64,000 nt of DNA, from assembly GCF_029962835.1 (NCBI RefSeq), contig NC_080582.1, positions 16,314,032 to 16,378,031 of the forward strand. Direction: 5' to 3'. The notes under the pieces were generated by a model. That model saw nothing but the letters and a program-made list of their open reading frames with translations, was not told the origin of the DNA and did not search any database. The position numbers and the translations under genes are program-made. Source of the stretch: Magnolia sinica (lineage: Eukaryota > Streptophyta > Magnoliopsida > Magnoliales > Magnoliaceae). Of this stretch, positions 1 through 12,949 are shown piece by piece. The first letter of the stretch is position 1. Each line of letters opens with the position of its first letter.

Positions 1-525
1 ATTGAAACGGTCAATGACAGTCTCTGATTACCCATACGAGACGGTTAATGACCGTCCCTAATAGAGACGGTCCTTGACAGTCTCCAACAGAGACAGCTAA
101 AAACCGTCCATAATACAGTCCACAGGGTGGCAGTCCCATGCACCAGGAAAAGACTGCCAACGACCGTCTGTAATTGAGACGGTCCTCGACAGTCTCAAAC
201 CACCAGTAAGAGACGGCCAATAACCGTCTCTAATTGAGACGGTCCTCGACAGTCTCAAATTTTGGCATATAAGACGGTCAGGGACCGTCTCTTATTCCAG
301 ACAGTCAATGGCCGTCTTTTATCTGCAGTTAACGACGGTTTTTGGCCGTCTTAAATGATTTGCGGACGTTTAAATTTTTAATACAATAATAAGGACGGTT
401 AAGGGCCGTCTAAAAATTTAGAGACGGTTTAGGGCCGTCTCTAAAGTGTCTTTAAACCAAGCAATTTTAGAGACGGTCCAAAACCGTCTCTAAATAAGTC
501 ATTTTTTCCCATTTTTCACGTAGTG
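1..525. mobile_element. CACTA (En/Spm) transposon, right end
   Basis: The segment is built from inverted modules of the type GAGACGGTCAATGACCGTCTC, repeated roughly every 45 bases with drift. It ends in a sequence whose reverse complement is CACTACGTGAAAAATGGG. A CACTA terminus plus dense short subterminal inverted repeats is the hallmark of plant CACTA elements, in which the subterminal repeats bind the element's TnpA-like protein. The outer edge is at 525, and the following TGA would be the 3-bp target duplication. The other end lies left of the window, so length and autonomy are unknown. Reading frames in this stretch are by-products of the repeats. Confidence 0.8.
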
Positions 526-682
526 TGATCGAAGACAACGGATCAATGGCTTGGATACACTAACCATGGGCTCCACATCTACCAACTAAGTTGAGAAACC
601 AATAGGGAACTCAGCCAATTTTCATTCACATCGAATGCAAATAACAAACTAGTATGATTAGGTGTTGTAGTACAGATACTAA
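526..682 (+). repeat. Duplicated block, copy A, left part
   Basis: This stretch matches 62620-62790 base for base over most of its length ('gatcaatggcttggata', 'cagatact', the 'ttttcattca' segment). The match resumes at 14169, after the large nested insertion. It is therefore one half of a low-copy block seen four times in the window. No coding potential is visible. Confidence 0.65.
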
Positions 683-885
683 GGGCTCGTTTGGCATCTA
701 TACTCTAATATAATAAGAGCTTTTTAAATAAGAGTTATTCTAATAAGTTCCTTTTATTTTAGCTCTTGTTTTAAATTAGCTTTTTTGGTAAAATAAGGTT
801 TTCAAAATAAAATAATCTCTTATATGAAATAAGCACAGTTGGTAAAACATTTCACTAAGAGCTTTTTCTAAGGATTGTTGATGTC

Positions 886-3137
886 TGTTCACACCCCAAG
901 TGCAGGGTTGTGATGTAGTAATAAACTCGGTAAGACCGAGGTCGAATCCACAGGGACTGATACCTGTACGTTATCTGAAACCAAGTAGAACTAGAACTAG
1001 ACTAAGATGCGATCTAAACCAAATAGAATTTAAGAAAAAATTGTGGAATAATTATCTAAAACTTTAAGGAATTCAACGGAAGGAAACTAGGGATTCAGAG
1101 GATCCACTTGTAGAGATCAGGGAGATCCTATGCTTGCATCAGGAATCATGGAAATCAAACTGAATTTACTTGATCTAGGTTTCAAGAGATGAAGGGTATA
1201 TAAATTAGAATGGATTCCATCATCTAACCATGCCCAGGAGACAAAGCAAACAACAGGATTAAACTAATTACCAACCAATCAACAATGTATGAAGATCAGG
1301 AAGGGTACTGTCATCCTATCATGCCCATGGAGCAATGATGAACAACAGGGCTTCCTGACTTCATAAACAAAAAAAAAGGGAAAGAAATACTCAAAACCAT
1401 CTCAGATCCATTGTAAATTCAGTCACAACAAACCCTTAAAGATAACTGAAAGTATTCCTTTTAATTTAAACAAAAATCAACATCAGTCCATCTGAACAAT
1501 AGGCACAAGCTAAGTTTCCCCCATCAGACTACAAGCTTCACCTCTTAGCCCTAGCTAAGAGGTTCAGCCTGACATGGATGGGCTGGAAAAAATAAATAAA
1601 TTAAAATAAGAATAAGAAGAAGAAAAAGAAGAAAAAGAAACCTCTGCCTGCCACGTTCAACAGCTTCAATCTCCCCAGCTCACCTCCGTTCCTCTTTCTC
1701 TCTCTCTCTCCCCGCTCAGCCCTCTTGCTAAAAAGACTACGGCCTCTGCTCCCTGACATGCAGCAACCAAGCCACGTCCGGTCCAGAAAAAAAATGTCTT
1801 CACGTTTTTTTCCTTTCTTCCTAGCAAAACCAAAATCAAAACCGAGCACCTCCCAGCCTCCTCCCACACGCTGATCTTCCTCCTCTTTTTAAAGATGAAC
1901 GGCCTCCTCCGAGAGCTGCTGTCGAGTCCCAAACGGAATAGGCTGCGGAACCCGTTTTTACGCAGCCAGCTTGCATAAGAACGCAAAACAGTTTGCGTTT
2001 GAATGAATTTTGAGATGGAGGAACGTCCTAAACTCCCGGTTTTCCTTCTTGGTTGGGGTAAAGACCCACTTATAAGGATTTTGGCCGGTTTGGATCGGCA
2101 ATCCGGCAGTGATAGAGATCACAGGATGCCCCACAAGCTCCGGTTTTCACGGTCGTGCGCGGGCTGCGTAAACAGAGCCTGAATTGTCGACGCTGGACTC
2201 TCGGTGGGGCCCACTTACCTTGTCGCTTGAGAAATCCAAACCGTCCACCAGATTCCCTTAAAAATTTCAGTCGAGTATGGGTTGTTTGGATCAGTTTTGG
2301 TGCGGCCCAGAGAATCTTTCTTGCTACCGTTCGTTCTGTGTTTGAACGGCTGGAACCCTATCATTACTGTTTCTTCGCATTTTGCCACCTAGGCCTTAGT
2401 GGCATGGGCCATACGAATCTCATGGACGGTCCGGATCAGCTCATTGCATCACGGTGGTGGGCCACAAAACTCACCCGCAGCCTCTGCTTCTTCCGCAGGA
2501 ATGAAGTCGAGTTGGAGAGGGAGAGCTCGGTCAATGGACGGTTTGACCGAGCTCTGTGTTGCCGTGCACGGCCAGTGCACATGTACACCATGCACACTCA
2601 TCTCATATGGGGTCCACGTATGAATTTTTTGAGAAATCTGCACCGTCCATCTGGTTCTTCATATGATTTAAGGCGTTGAGACCGAAGATGAGGTGTATCC
2701 AGCGATCAAGTGGGCCCCAGATCAGTAATTTGTGGGCTGATCTGTCCGTTGGGCCACTTTCACAGTGATCCAGGAGCTGAAATTTTACGTGTACGGTTCA
2801 TTTATGGTCCTCAGGCTACGTATGGAGTTTTGAACTGATCAGATGGTGGGAACCCTATGATCTTGCATTCTGGACACTTTTCAGGCCCCTTGAGCTTCAA
2901 TTTCTCGATTTTCTTGGATCCCTGGCGTGCAAATCTGTCGATCTTGGTCTCCTAGGGTCCGTCCCATGCTCTGGTGCTTTCAGACCGTTAAATCCATGCC
3001 TTTAGTACCCTTTCCCAGTCCAGGCTCGTGAATATGCCCTACATCACAAACATGATTAAATCAGGCCGTTAAACAGTACTATGTTTGTAAATCCTGGCAA
3101 CAATTGGGGTCTAATATGCAATATTTGACCCTCAACA
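886..3137 (-). repeat. Athila 3' LTR
   Basis: This is the LTR on the pol-distal side of the minus-strand Athila element. It has the same length (2252 bp) as the partner at 10641-12892 and is nearly identical to it. A purine/pyrimidine-rich patch near 1600-1740 and a GC-richer stretch at 2150-2650 create several spurious long frames that recur in both LTRs. The LTR is unusually long, as is common in Athila. Confidence 0.92.
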
Positions 3138-4467
3138 CAACCCCCAACCAGCATTTTGCTAGTCCCGAGCAAAGTATGCGAAAAATAAATTGAGAATTAC
3201 AGGATAATTTCTACAAACTCAAGAGATTTATGAAAAATAGTTCAGATACTCAAATTCTAAGATTCATGAATGTTGGCATTACTTTTTCCTGAAATCAAGC
3301 TCACGATAAACCTCATAATCAAGTTCAAAATATTAGTCCATCAATTAGAATAATTCTAAATATTGAATTCCATGGATGTATAGTCCAATCTCGACTTGTC
3401 AACATTAAGATTCACCTTGATATTTAAGGATATCATTGGTAACAAATAAGAGAAATCACGATAACCCAACTTGGCTTACACCTTATCTTTTTATTCTTTT
3501 AATTTTTTTGATTTTTTCATTAGAAGTAATGCCAAGAAGAGGGATCAGATCCTCACCTACAGGGAGCAAACCTAAGGTAAAGACTGTACACCCAACTTTT
3601 TCACATATCATTCATGGGGAATCGAATCCTCACCTATAGGGAGCAAACCTATGGTAGAGACTGTTCGCCCAATCCATTCGATTTCTCAAGTTGGTTCCTT
3701 TCATGTTTAGTGATTACCAAGTTAATCCTTTAATATCGAACTGAAACCTTAATATGCAAGTGAGATGTGTCCTGCGAATTCATGACTCAATCAATGTTTA
3801 CAATTCTAATAATAATTCAAACTTAGCTGTGAAATTTAATAGATAACTGAATCCAAGAGTCATGAAGTACCAACATCACACATCTTGAAATTCTAAGTGC
3901 CCTAAATGGCCGTCAAAATCACTTCGAATTCATCAGAAAGCCTGAAAAATTAAAAATTTTCACAACTTTTGCTCAAGACCAAGAAAACACTGATTAAGAA
4001 ACCTAATCCCACTCCCAACCAAAAATCTACATTGTCCTCAATGTAAAAGAAATAGGCATGCAATGCACATGGGACAAAATGAGTAAATGAGAAGTAATAG
4101 GAAGATAGTACCTGGATGATGCATAGAGAGACACTTTCCAAGAGATCACAGCATGGGCGTCGGTCAGCACGAGAGAAAAGGCAACAAAAATAACACAAAA
4201 TAAAATCCTACCTATACCACTTTCGTAGGTGCTCTCGATTGCATTTAGCGTATGCAACAAGCCTTTAAACCCCTAGGTTACCCCTAGTGGACGAGTTGTA
4301 GTCTCGTGAGGGTTTGCAGTAATGTTACCCACAAACATTGAACTAATGAATGAGAAAAGTGAAATGGAATGAAAATTTGGGTTGCGTCCTAGGAGCGCTA
4401 AGTTTAACGTCTTCAACTAGACAAGAATGGACCATGAATTAATCAATCTTGATAACCTGTACCTCCA
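3138..4467 (-). other. Athila 3' untranslated region with polypurine tract
   Basis: This 1.3 kb lies between the integrase end and the 3' LTR. Read on the minus strand, the sequence touching the LTR is GGTTGGGGGTTG (3138-3149), a fitting polypurine tract. Many Athila elements carry an envelope-like frame here; none is visible in this copy. Two near-identical short direct repeats occur at about 3537-3590 and 3617-3670 ('cctcacctayagggagcaaacctawggta'). Confidence 0.6.
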
Positions 4468-4469
4468 TC

Positions 4470-7400
4470 AGACTATGAGATTAATCCTGGTAAACAGGAT
4501 CAGTAGAGGCATGGACATGTCCTCTGAATCAAATTTCTCGACAAATGGTTTCAATCGATGTCCATTGACTTTAAACTCCTTGCCATTGTCGGGATCTCTT
4601 ATCTCAACGGCCCCATGAGGAAAAACAGTAACAACAATGTAAGGGCCGGTCCAACGAGATCGAAGCTTACCCAGAAAGAGATGTAATCGAGAATTGTACA
4701 AAAGGACCTTCTGACCAAGCGTGAATGATTTTCGCAAAATGTGTTGGTCATGAAATACTTTCATCTTGTCCTTGTAAATTCTCACATTATTGTACGCATC
4801 ATTCCGGATTTCCTCAAGTTCATTCAATTGAAGTTTGCGTAGCGAGCCAGCGTTATCAAGATTGAAATTAAGATTTTTGATCGCCTAGTACGCTTTATGT
4901 TCCAGCTCCACAGGCAAGTGACAAGCCTTCCCATAGACAAGTCTAAAGGGAGACATTCCAATAGGGATTTTAAATGCAGTACGGTATGCCCATAAGGCAT
5001 CGGTCAATCGGATTGACCAATCCTTACGGTCAAGGTTAACCGTTTTCTCCAAAATGTGTTTAATTTCCCTATTAGAAATCTCAGCTTGCCCATTTGTCTG
5101 TGGGTGGTACGGGGTGCTCACCTTTTGAGAGATACCGTATTTCTTCATTAAGCTCTCGAATGATCTATTACAAAAGTGTGAGCCCCCATCACTAATGATG
5201 GCTCGAGGCGTTCCGAATCGAGAAAGAATGTTTTCTTTTAGGAATTTAATGACCGTGCGATGGTCATTCTTTCGACACGGAATCACTTCAACCCATTTAG
5301 TGACATAATCCACGGCGAGCAAAATATACAGATTTCCAAACGATTGGGGGAATGGTCCCATGAAATCGATGCCCCAGCAATCAAATACTTTAATGATAAG
5401 GATGGGATTCAAAGGCATCATATTTCGACGGGACAATGCTCCCAATTTTTGACAACGCTCACAAGCTTTGCAAAACTCATGAGTGTCCCTAAACATAGTG
5501 GGCTAGTAAAAGCCACACTGCAGAATCTTGGCCGTGGTTTTTTTTGCAGAAAAGTGACCACCACAGGCCTCTGAGTGACAGAAGGAGATGACGCTCTGAT
5601 GCTCATCGTCTGGTACACATCTCCTTAGGATTTGGTCTGGGCAATATTTAAATAAATAAGGATCATCCCAGAAAAAGTTGTGCACCTCGGTGAAGAATTT
5701 CTTCTTATCTTGCGCAGTCCACTGTGTCGGTATAGCACCTGTAGCAAGATAATTAGCAATATCAGCGAACCAAGGTGAATGGGAGACTCGGAACAGTTGT
5801 TCATCAGGGAACATGTCGTTGATATGGGTCGTCTCAAGGGGATCAGAGGTATTAAGGCGAGAAAGGTGATCGGCCACAACGTTTTCTACTCCCTTTTTAT
5901 CTTTAATTTCCAAATCAAATTCTTGGAGTAGAAGAATCCATCGTATCAAGTGGGGCTTAGAATCATTCTTAGAAAGAAGATACTTCAGTGCCGCATGATC
6001 TGTGTAGATAATGATTTTGGATCCGATCAAATAGGACCTAAATTTGTCCAAAGCGAACACTACAGCTAAGAGTTCCTTTTCCGTAGTCGAGTAGGTTACC
6101 TGGGCAGAATTTAAAGTTCTACTTGCGTAATGAATGACATAGGGCCGCTTATCTTTTCTCTGGTCTAGGACCGCTCCAAGAGCATAATCAGAAGCGTCGC
6201 ACATAAGCTTAAAAGGAAGGCTCCAGTCGGGTGGCTGCATGATAGGTGCAGTGGTTAACGTGCCCTTAAGCTTGGTGAAAGCTTCCTGGCACTGCTCAGT
6301 CCACTCGTACGGAGCATCCTTTTGAAGAAGATTACATAAAGGACGAGAGAGAAGACTAAAGTCCTTTATGAATCGCCTGTAAAATCCTGTGTGTCCTAAG
6401 AAGGATCGCACGTCTCTGATGTTCTTGAGTGGAGGTAAGTTAGAGATAAGATCGATTTTTGCCTTATCTACCTCGATTCCCTTGGACGAGATGATATGCC
6501 CAAGGACAATTCCCTTCTGAACCATGAAATGACACTTCTCCCAATTAAGTACCAAGTTCTTTTCTTCACATCTTTTCAGCACACATTTAAGACTTTCTAA
6601 GCATTTGCTGAAAGATGGACCATAAACAGAGAAGTCGTCCATGAAGACCTCTAGATATTGCCCCACCATGTCAGAAAAAATACTAAGCATACATCGCTGG
6701 AAGGTGGCAGGGGCATTACATAGTCCGAATGGCATCCTTCGATAGGCAAAGGTGCCGTAAGGACATGTAAATGTGGTCTTTTCCTAATCTTCAGGGGCTA
6801 TCTCTATCTGATTGTAGCCCGAATACCCGTCAAGAAAACTGTAATAGGAATGACCAGCTAACCTTTCAAGGATCTGATCAATGAATGGTAAAGGAAAGTG
6901 GTCTTTCCTCGTGACGGTATTCAATTTCCTGTAGTCAATGCACATTCTCCAACCAGTAGTGACTCTAGTTGGCACGAGTTCATTATTAGCATTGGCTACG
7001 ATGGTGATTCCAGACTTCTTAGGGACCACTTGAGTTGGACTCATCCATTGACTATCGGATATAGGGTATATAATACCCACGTCCAATAGTTTAAGAACCT
7101 CGGCTTTAACCACTTCCTTCATATTTGGATTTAGTCTACATTGTGGTTGCCGAGCGGTTTTTGCATTATCCTCAAGATATATGCGGTGAGTACAAATCGA
7201 GGGATCGATTCCCTTGAGGTCCGCTATCGTCCATCCCAGGGCTCCCTTATGCTCAATGAGAGTAGATATGAGCATACTCTCCTGTTCTTTCTGCAGGTGG
7301 GCAGAGATCACCACCGGGTATGTCTCATCTTGACCTAAATAGGCATATTTCAAATCAGAGGGCAAAGGTTTTAGGTCAAGCTTCGGCGGCTTGAGGTTAG

Positions 7401-8370
7401 ACGGTAGAGGCACTACATCGGTTTGTGGCAATTCTTCAAATTGTGGCCTCCACCGGTTAACTTCAAGTACCGGTGCAGTATCAAGCAAGGCACACGTCTC
7501 CCTAATCATGTCATCATCAAAATCATGGGAGTGGGCCAGGCACGTCTCCAGATGGTCGGAGGATAAGGTCAGCGGTGTCGTATCTTCCACGAAAGAGTCA
7601 ATCATGTTAATGTCGTGGAAATCGTCATCATCCTCGGAGTTGCTGCCGTTATTGAAAAAAATGTTTGACTCTAATGTCAAATTTTCAAAAGACATAGTCA
7701 TGACACCATTCCTGCAATTGATAATTGCATTTGATGTGGCAAGGAATGGGCGACCAAGAATGACGGGAATCTGAGTGCTCATGTTATTGATGGGTTCGGT
7801 GTCCAGGATGATAAAATCTACAGGGTAGTAAAATCTATCGACCTGGACTAACACATCCTTAATTATCCCTCTTGGTACACGAACAGAGCAATCAGCAAGT
7901 TGTAGTGTGGTTAGGGTGGGTTTTAATTTACCCAAACCTAACTGTTTGTATACCGAGTAAAGGATCAGATTGACGCTCGCTCCTAAGTCAAGAAGTGCGT
8001 GATCAATTGGATGGTTCCCGATTACACATGATATGGTTGGGCTACCAGGATCCTTGAATTTCTGTGGCACGTCTTGCTTCAGGATGGCACTCACTTTCTC
8101 AGTCAAGAAGATTTTCTTTTGAATAATTTTCCGTCTTTTAGTCGTGCATAAGTCTTTCAGGAATTTGGCATATGAAGGTATCTGTTTAACGACATCAAGT
8201 AGAGGAATGTTGACTTTCACCTGTTTCAACACCTCTAGGATATCCTGAGAGTTAGAGAGAGGTTTTGGTGAAACCAACCGTTGGGGGAATGGAGCAACTG
8301 GCTTCTCTAGAAGTTCCGGTTCTACTTTTTGTGGGGCATCACTGGATCCATCATTGTTATTCTCTTCTAG
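4470..8370 (-). mobile_element. pol: Athila pol region (PR-RT-RH-INT)
   Basis: Reading right to left, the translations show the parts in order. The protease lies around 7750-8020 (motif DLGASVNL) and the reverse transcriptase around 6450-7150 ([26 protein letters not shown]). RNase H is around 5870-6250 ([25 protein letters not shown]). Integrase is around 4480-5640, with the GIDFMGPFP and SDGGSHFCN segments and the HPQTNGQAE motif. The order PR-RT-RH-INT is that of Ty3/gypsy. The region is broken by a handful of changes and is treated as a fossil. Confidence 0.9.
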
Positions 8371-9887
8371 TTCTTGAGGCTTTTCGGGCCTAACCGGAAG
8401 AGTTTTATCAATGATCTTTCCACTCCTAAGAGTGGTGATGGATTTAGCGTGCCCCATATGATTTGAAGAGCTGAGATCATTATTCTCGTACTGCGATTTA
8501 GGATTGGGGAGAGGTTGTGCAGGAAGCATCCCTTTTTTATAACCGTCATACGAGAATCTATCTTTTGCATAAAATCTGTAATTCCCCGCATTGCCTGAGC
8601 CAGCTCTTGTATGGGATTTTGAACCGGTTCCTCTTGAGGTTTCACTTGATTTGGATTTTGATTGAAGAAACCTGGAGGAGTAGCCGTCTGTCCATTCCTC
8701 CAACTAAAGTTTGGATGATTTTTCCAGCCAGGGTTGTATGTATTGGAGTTAGGTCCAGTAAAAGGTCTTTGATAATTATTTACGGCATTGGCTTGTTCAT
8801 TCAACACTCCTCGAAAGGCGAGTATTGTAGGACAGTTTTCAGTTGTGTGAATGTTGCAATCACAAATGCCGCAAACAATTTCATTGACCTTATCCTTCTT
8901 TCCTTCCATGGCCTCAACTTTCCTTATGAGCGTAGTCACTTTACACTTGAGATCATCCTCTTCTTTCAAGAGATATAATCCACATTTTTCCTTTAATTGA
9001 GTCGGCCTAGACGTGGTGTTCGCCATTGGGTAATAGTCCCATGATTGTGTTTTTTCAGCGAGACTATCGAGGTAATCCCATACCTCGTCAACATCTTTGT
9101 TGATGAACTCTCCATTACACATTGTCTCGACCATTTGGCGCATGGAAGATGTCAGTCCATCATAGAAAAAATTTGTAATGCGCCACGTTTCAAATCCGTG
9201 TTGTGGGCATGAACTGACCAAATCTTTGAACCTTTCCCAACATTGGAAGAATGTTTCATCTTCCTTTTGGGCAAAGTTCATGATTGCTTTTCTGAGGGTA
9301 ATCGTTTTATGATGTGGGAAGAATTTTTTTATGAATTCCCTCTGCATGTCGTTCCATGTGCCAATGGATCTAGGACGCAGTGAATGTAACCACGTCTTAG
9401 CTTTCTCTTTTAAGGAAAAAGAAAAGAGTTTCAGCCTGATTGTATCCTCAGATACATTAGGAAAACATAATGTAGCTATAATCTCATCGAACTCTTTCAA
9501 ATGTAAATATGGACTTTCTGATTCAAGTCCATGGAATTTGGGAAGGAGTTGGATAACTCCTGGCTTGATGTCCATTTGTCCTGTGTTTTCAGGAAAAATC
9601 ATGCATGAGGGCGTACTCACTCCCGCTGGTTGTAGATAATCTCGTAAAGTACGAGGCGGGGGTGCCTGTTGCACCTCATTTTCATCTTGGGTATCCTCCA
9701 CCCTGGGTGGAAGTAGAGGAGGTTGGTCTTCAGCCATAACCTCAGTTAACTCAGGGGATTTCGAGCGGTGTCTAATCCTGCGATGGATAGTCAACCCCTC
9801 AACCAATCCTCCTTCAGTCAAGAAACGTCGAGTGTTGTCACGGGCCCACTTGGGCATGAAACACTCGCAGCCCTCAATCAAATTCAA
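8370..9887 (-). mobile_element. gag: Athila gag region
   Basis: One open frame of about 506 codons encodes a capsid-type protein. The retrotransposon gag domain lies at roughly residues 120-270 (LHLKEFDEI, KLFSFSLKEKAKTWL, FFPHHKT, CWERFKDLV). A cysteine-bearing stretch around residues 335-350 (CGICDCNIHTTENCP) has the CxxC...HxxxxC form of a zinc knuckle. A proline/asparagine-rich segment follows. It sits directly downstream of the leader and primer-binding site, as gag should, and looks whole. Confidence 0.88.
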
Positions 9888-10640
9888 AGTCTAATCCTAA
9901 GAAAGGAAAAGAAAATCTAAAAAGAAAGAACGAGAGAGTTGGAAAGAAATTACCAAATTGATGCCCCTAAGTTAAGGACCTGCAAAAATAAAAACAAAAT
10001 AAGTTAGATTCTAAAAGAAGAGGAACAATCCTTTAAAATAAAGGTAGAAGTAAACTAATTTCTAAAAGAAAGTGGAAACTTCTAAAATGAATTAGGAAAG
10101 TCCTAAAACTAGAAAGTAAATTACTAAAAGAGAACTGAAAAATAGGAGGTAGAGAAAGAGCTTACCGAATTAGAAATTTCTATTTTAAAAGCCTACAAAA
10201 TAGGAAGGTTAGTTTCTAAACAAAAATTCTAAAAATAAATGAGGAAACAAATTAGATTTAAAAAGAGTTAAAAATAGAAAGTGAAAAACAAAAGAGAAAA
10301 GTTTCTAAAATTAGAGGATTTTTCTAGAAAGAGAAATAACTAATCTAGTTTCTAAAAATAAACTGCTTCCTAAAAATAGAAAAAATACTAGAATTAAAAT
10401 TTTTAAAATTTAAACCCTAATTCTAAAAGGTAGAAAAAGTAAAGAGATTAGGAAAGAATTACCAATTTATGGACTTATGTCAGGATCCTACAAAATATGG
10501 AAACAAGTTAGTTTCTAAGAATAAAATAAAATAAAAACTTTTAGCCTAAAGTTAGTAAAATCCTAATCCTAACCTAATTCTAAAACTAATTAATTTCAGA
10601 GAATCGTAACCGTCAATCCCCGGCAACGGCGCCAAAAACT
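9888..10640 (-). promoter_or_regulatory. Athila leader and tRNA-Asp primer-binding site
   Basis: This is the A-rich untranslated leader between the 5' LTR and gag. Next to the LTR, 10616-10634 reads ATCCCCGGCAACGGCGCCA on the plus strand. That is the 3' end of plant tRNA-Asp including CCA, so the minus strand carries its complement as the primer-binding site for minus-strand DNA synthesis. The leader contains no notable frame and many variants of the word 'tctaaaa'. Confidence 0.85.
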
Positions 10641-12892
10641 TGTTCACACCCCAAGTGCAGGGTTGTGATGTAGTAATAAACTCGGTAAGACCGAGGTCGA
10701 ATCCACAGGGACTGATACCTGTACGTTATCTGAAACCAAGTAGAACTAGAACTAGACTAAGATGCGATCTAAACCAAATAGAATTTAAGAAACAATTGTG
10801 GAATAATTATCTAAAACTTTAAGGAATTCAACGGAAGGAAACTAGGGATTCAGAGGATCCACTTGTAGAGATCAGGGAGATCCTATGCTTGCATCAGGAA
10901 TCATGGAAATCAAACTGAATTTACTTGATCTAGGTTTCAAGAGATGAAGGGTATATAAATTAGAATGGATTCCATCATCTAACCATGCCCAGGAGACAAA
11001 GCAACCAAGAGGATTAAACTAATTACTAACCAATCAACAATGTATGAAGATCAGGAAGGGTACTGTCATCCTATCATGCCCATGGAGCAATGATGAACAA
11101 CAGGGCTTCCTGACTTCATAAACAAAAAAAAGGGAAAGAAATACTCAAAACCATCTCAGATCCATTGTAAATTCAGTCACAACAAACCCTTAAAGATAAC
11201 TGAAAGTATTCCTTTTAATTTAAACAAAAATCAACATCAGTCCATCTGAACAATAGGCACAAGCTAAGTTTCCCCCATCAGACTACAAGCTTCACCTCTT
11301 AGCCCTAGCTAAGAGGTTCAGCCTGACATGGATGGGCTGGAAAAAATAAATAAATTAAAATAAGAATAAGAAGAAGAAAAAGAAGAAAAAGAAACCTCTG
11401 CCTGCCACGTCCAACAGCTTCAATCTCCCCAGCTCACCTCCGTTCCTCTTTCTCTCTCTCTCTCCCCGCTCAGCCCTCTTGCTAAAAAGACCACGGCCTC
11501 TGCTCCCTGACGTGCAGCAGCCAAGCCACGTCCGGTCCAGAAAAAAAATGTCTTCACGTTTTTTTCCTTTCTTCCTGGCAAAACCAAAATCAAAACCGAG
11601 CACCTCCCAGCCTACCTCCCACACGCTGATCTTCCTCCTCTTTTTAAAGATGAACGGCCTCCTCCGAGAGCTGCTGTCGAGTCCCAAACGGAATAGGCTG
11701 CGGAACCCGTTTTTACGCAGCCAGCTTGCATAAGAACGCAAAACAGTTTGCGTTTGAATGAATTTTGAGATGGAGGAACGTCCTAAACTCCCGGTTTTCC
11801 TTCTTGGTTGGGGTAAAGACCCACTTATAAGGATTTTGGCCGGTTTGGATCGGCAATCCGGCAGTGATAGAGATCACAGGATGCCCCACAAGCTCCGGTT
11901 TTCACGGTCGTGCGCGGGCTGCGTAAACAGAGCCCGAATTGTCGACGCTGGACTCTCGGTGGGGCCCACTTACCTTGTCGCTTGAGAAATCCAAACCGTC
12001 CACCAGATTCCCTTAAAAATTTCAGTCGAGTATGGGTTGTTTGGATCAGTTTTGGTGCGGCCCAGAGAATCTTTCTTGCTACCGTTCGTTCTGTGTTTGA
12101 ACGGCTGGAACCCTATCATTACTGTTTCTTCGCATTTTGCCACCTAGGCCTTAGTGGCATGGGCCATACGAATCTCATGGACGGTCCGGATCAGCTCATT
12201 GCATCACGGTGGTGGGCCACAAAACTCACCCGCAGCCTCTGCTTCTTCCGCAGGAATGAAGTCGAGTTGGAGAGGGAGAGCTCGGTCAATGGACGGTTTG
12301 ACCGAGCTCTGTGTTGCCGTGCACGGCCAGTGCACATGTACACCATGCACACTCATCTCATATGGGGTCCACGTATGAATTTTTCGAGAAATCTGCACCG
12401 TCCATCTGGTTCTTCATATGATTTAAGGCGTTGAGACCGAAGATGAGGTGTATCCAGTGATCAAGTGGGCCCCAGATCAGTAATTTATGGGCTAATCTAT
12501 CCGTTGGGCCACTTTCACAGTGATCCAGGAGCTAAAATTTTACGTGTACGGTTCATTTATGGTCCTCAGGCTACGTGTGGAGTTTTGAACTGATCAGATG
12601 GTGGGAACCCTATGATCTTGCATTCTGGACACTTTTCAGGCCCCTTGAGCTTCAATTTCTCGATTTTCTTGGATCCCTGGCGTGCAAATCTGTCGATCTT
12701 GGTCTCCTAGGGTCCGTCCCATGCTCTGGTGCTTTCAGACCGTTAAATCCATGCCTTTAGTACCCTTTCCCAGTCCAGGCTCGTGAATATGCCCTACATC
12801 ACAAACATGATTAAATCAGGCCGTTAAACAGTACTATGTTTGTAAATCCTGGCAACGACTGGGGTCTAATATGCAATATTTGACCCTCAACA
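10641..12892 (-). repeat. Athila 5' LTR
   Basis: This is the promoter-side LTR of the minus-strand element, 2252 bp long. It is nearly identical to 886-3137, with about twenty differences counted by eye, mostly transitions plus one-base length changes in A runs. It is followed directly by the target duplication ATGTC at 12893-12897. Confidence 0.92.
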
Positions 12893-12949
12893 ATGTCATT
12901 TTTAAAGATTACAACAACTTCATTGTAATAATATCCGCTACCGCCACTT

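Larger units (their letters stand above)
886..12892 (-). mobile_element. Athila-lineage Ty3/gypsy LTR retrotransposon
   Basis: This is a complete-length element of 12.0 kb lying on the minus strand. Two 2252-bp direct LTRs (886-3137 and 10641-12892) begin TGTTCACACC and end CTCAACA. The element is flanked by a perfect 5-bp target duplication ATGTC (881-885 and 12893-12897). The primer-binding site matches the 3' end of tRNA-Asp. The order is gag, protease, reverse transcriptase, RNase H, integrase. The protease motif DLGAS and the RT motif FMDDF in this sequence context are typical of Athila. The LTRs differ at only about 1 % of positions by eye, so it is young. The gag reading frame looks whole, while pol is broken by a handful of changes. 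No envelope-like frame was found. Confidence 0.93.

Noticed and set aside
1-500. CRISPR-like regularly spaced repeats
   Set aside because: Spacing and units drift, the repeats are inverted modules, and they end in a CACTA terminus; these are subterminal repeats of a plant transposon.
2155-2679. 174-codon plus-strand frame, present again at 11910-12434
   Set aside because: It lies inside both LTRs of the Athila element on the strand opposite to its genes, has no domain, and is duplicated only because the LTRs are. Not a gene.
3138-4467. Envelope-like gene in the Athila element
   Set aside because: The position is right for one, but no frame with signal peptide, coiled coil and membrane segment is present.
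10616-10634. tRNA-Asp-like sequence
   Set aside because: Only the 3'-terminal 19 bases match; it is the primer-binding site of the Athila element, not a tRNA gene.
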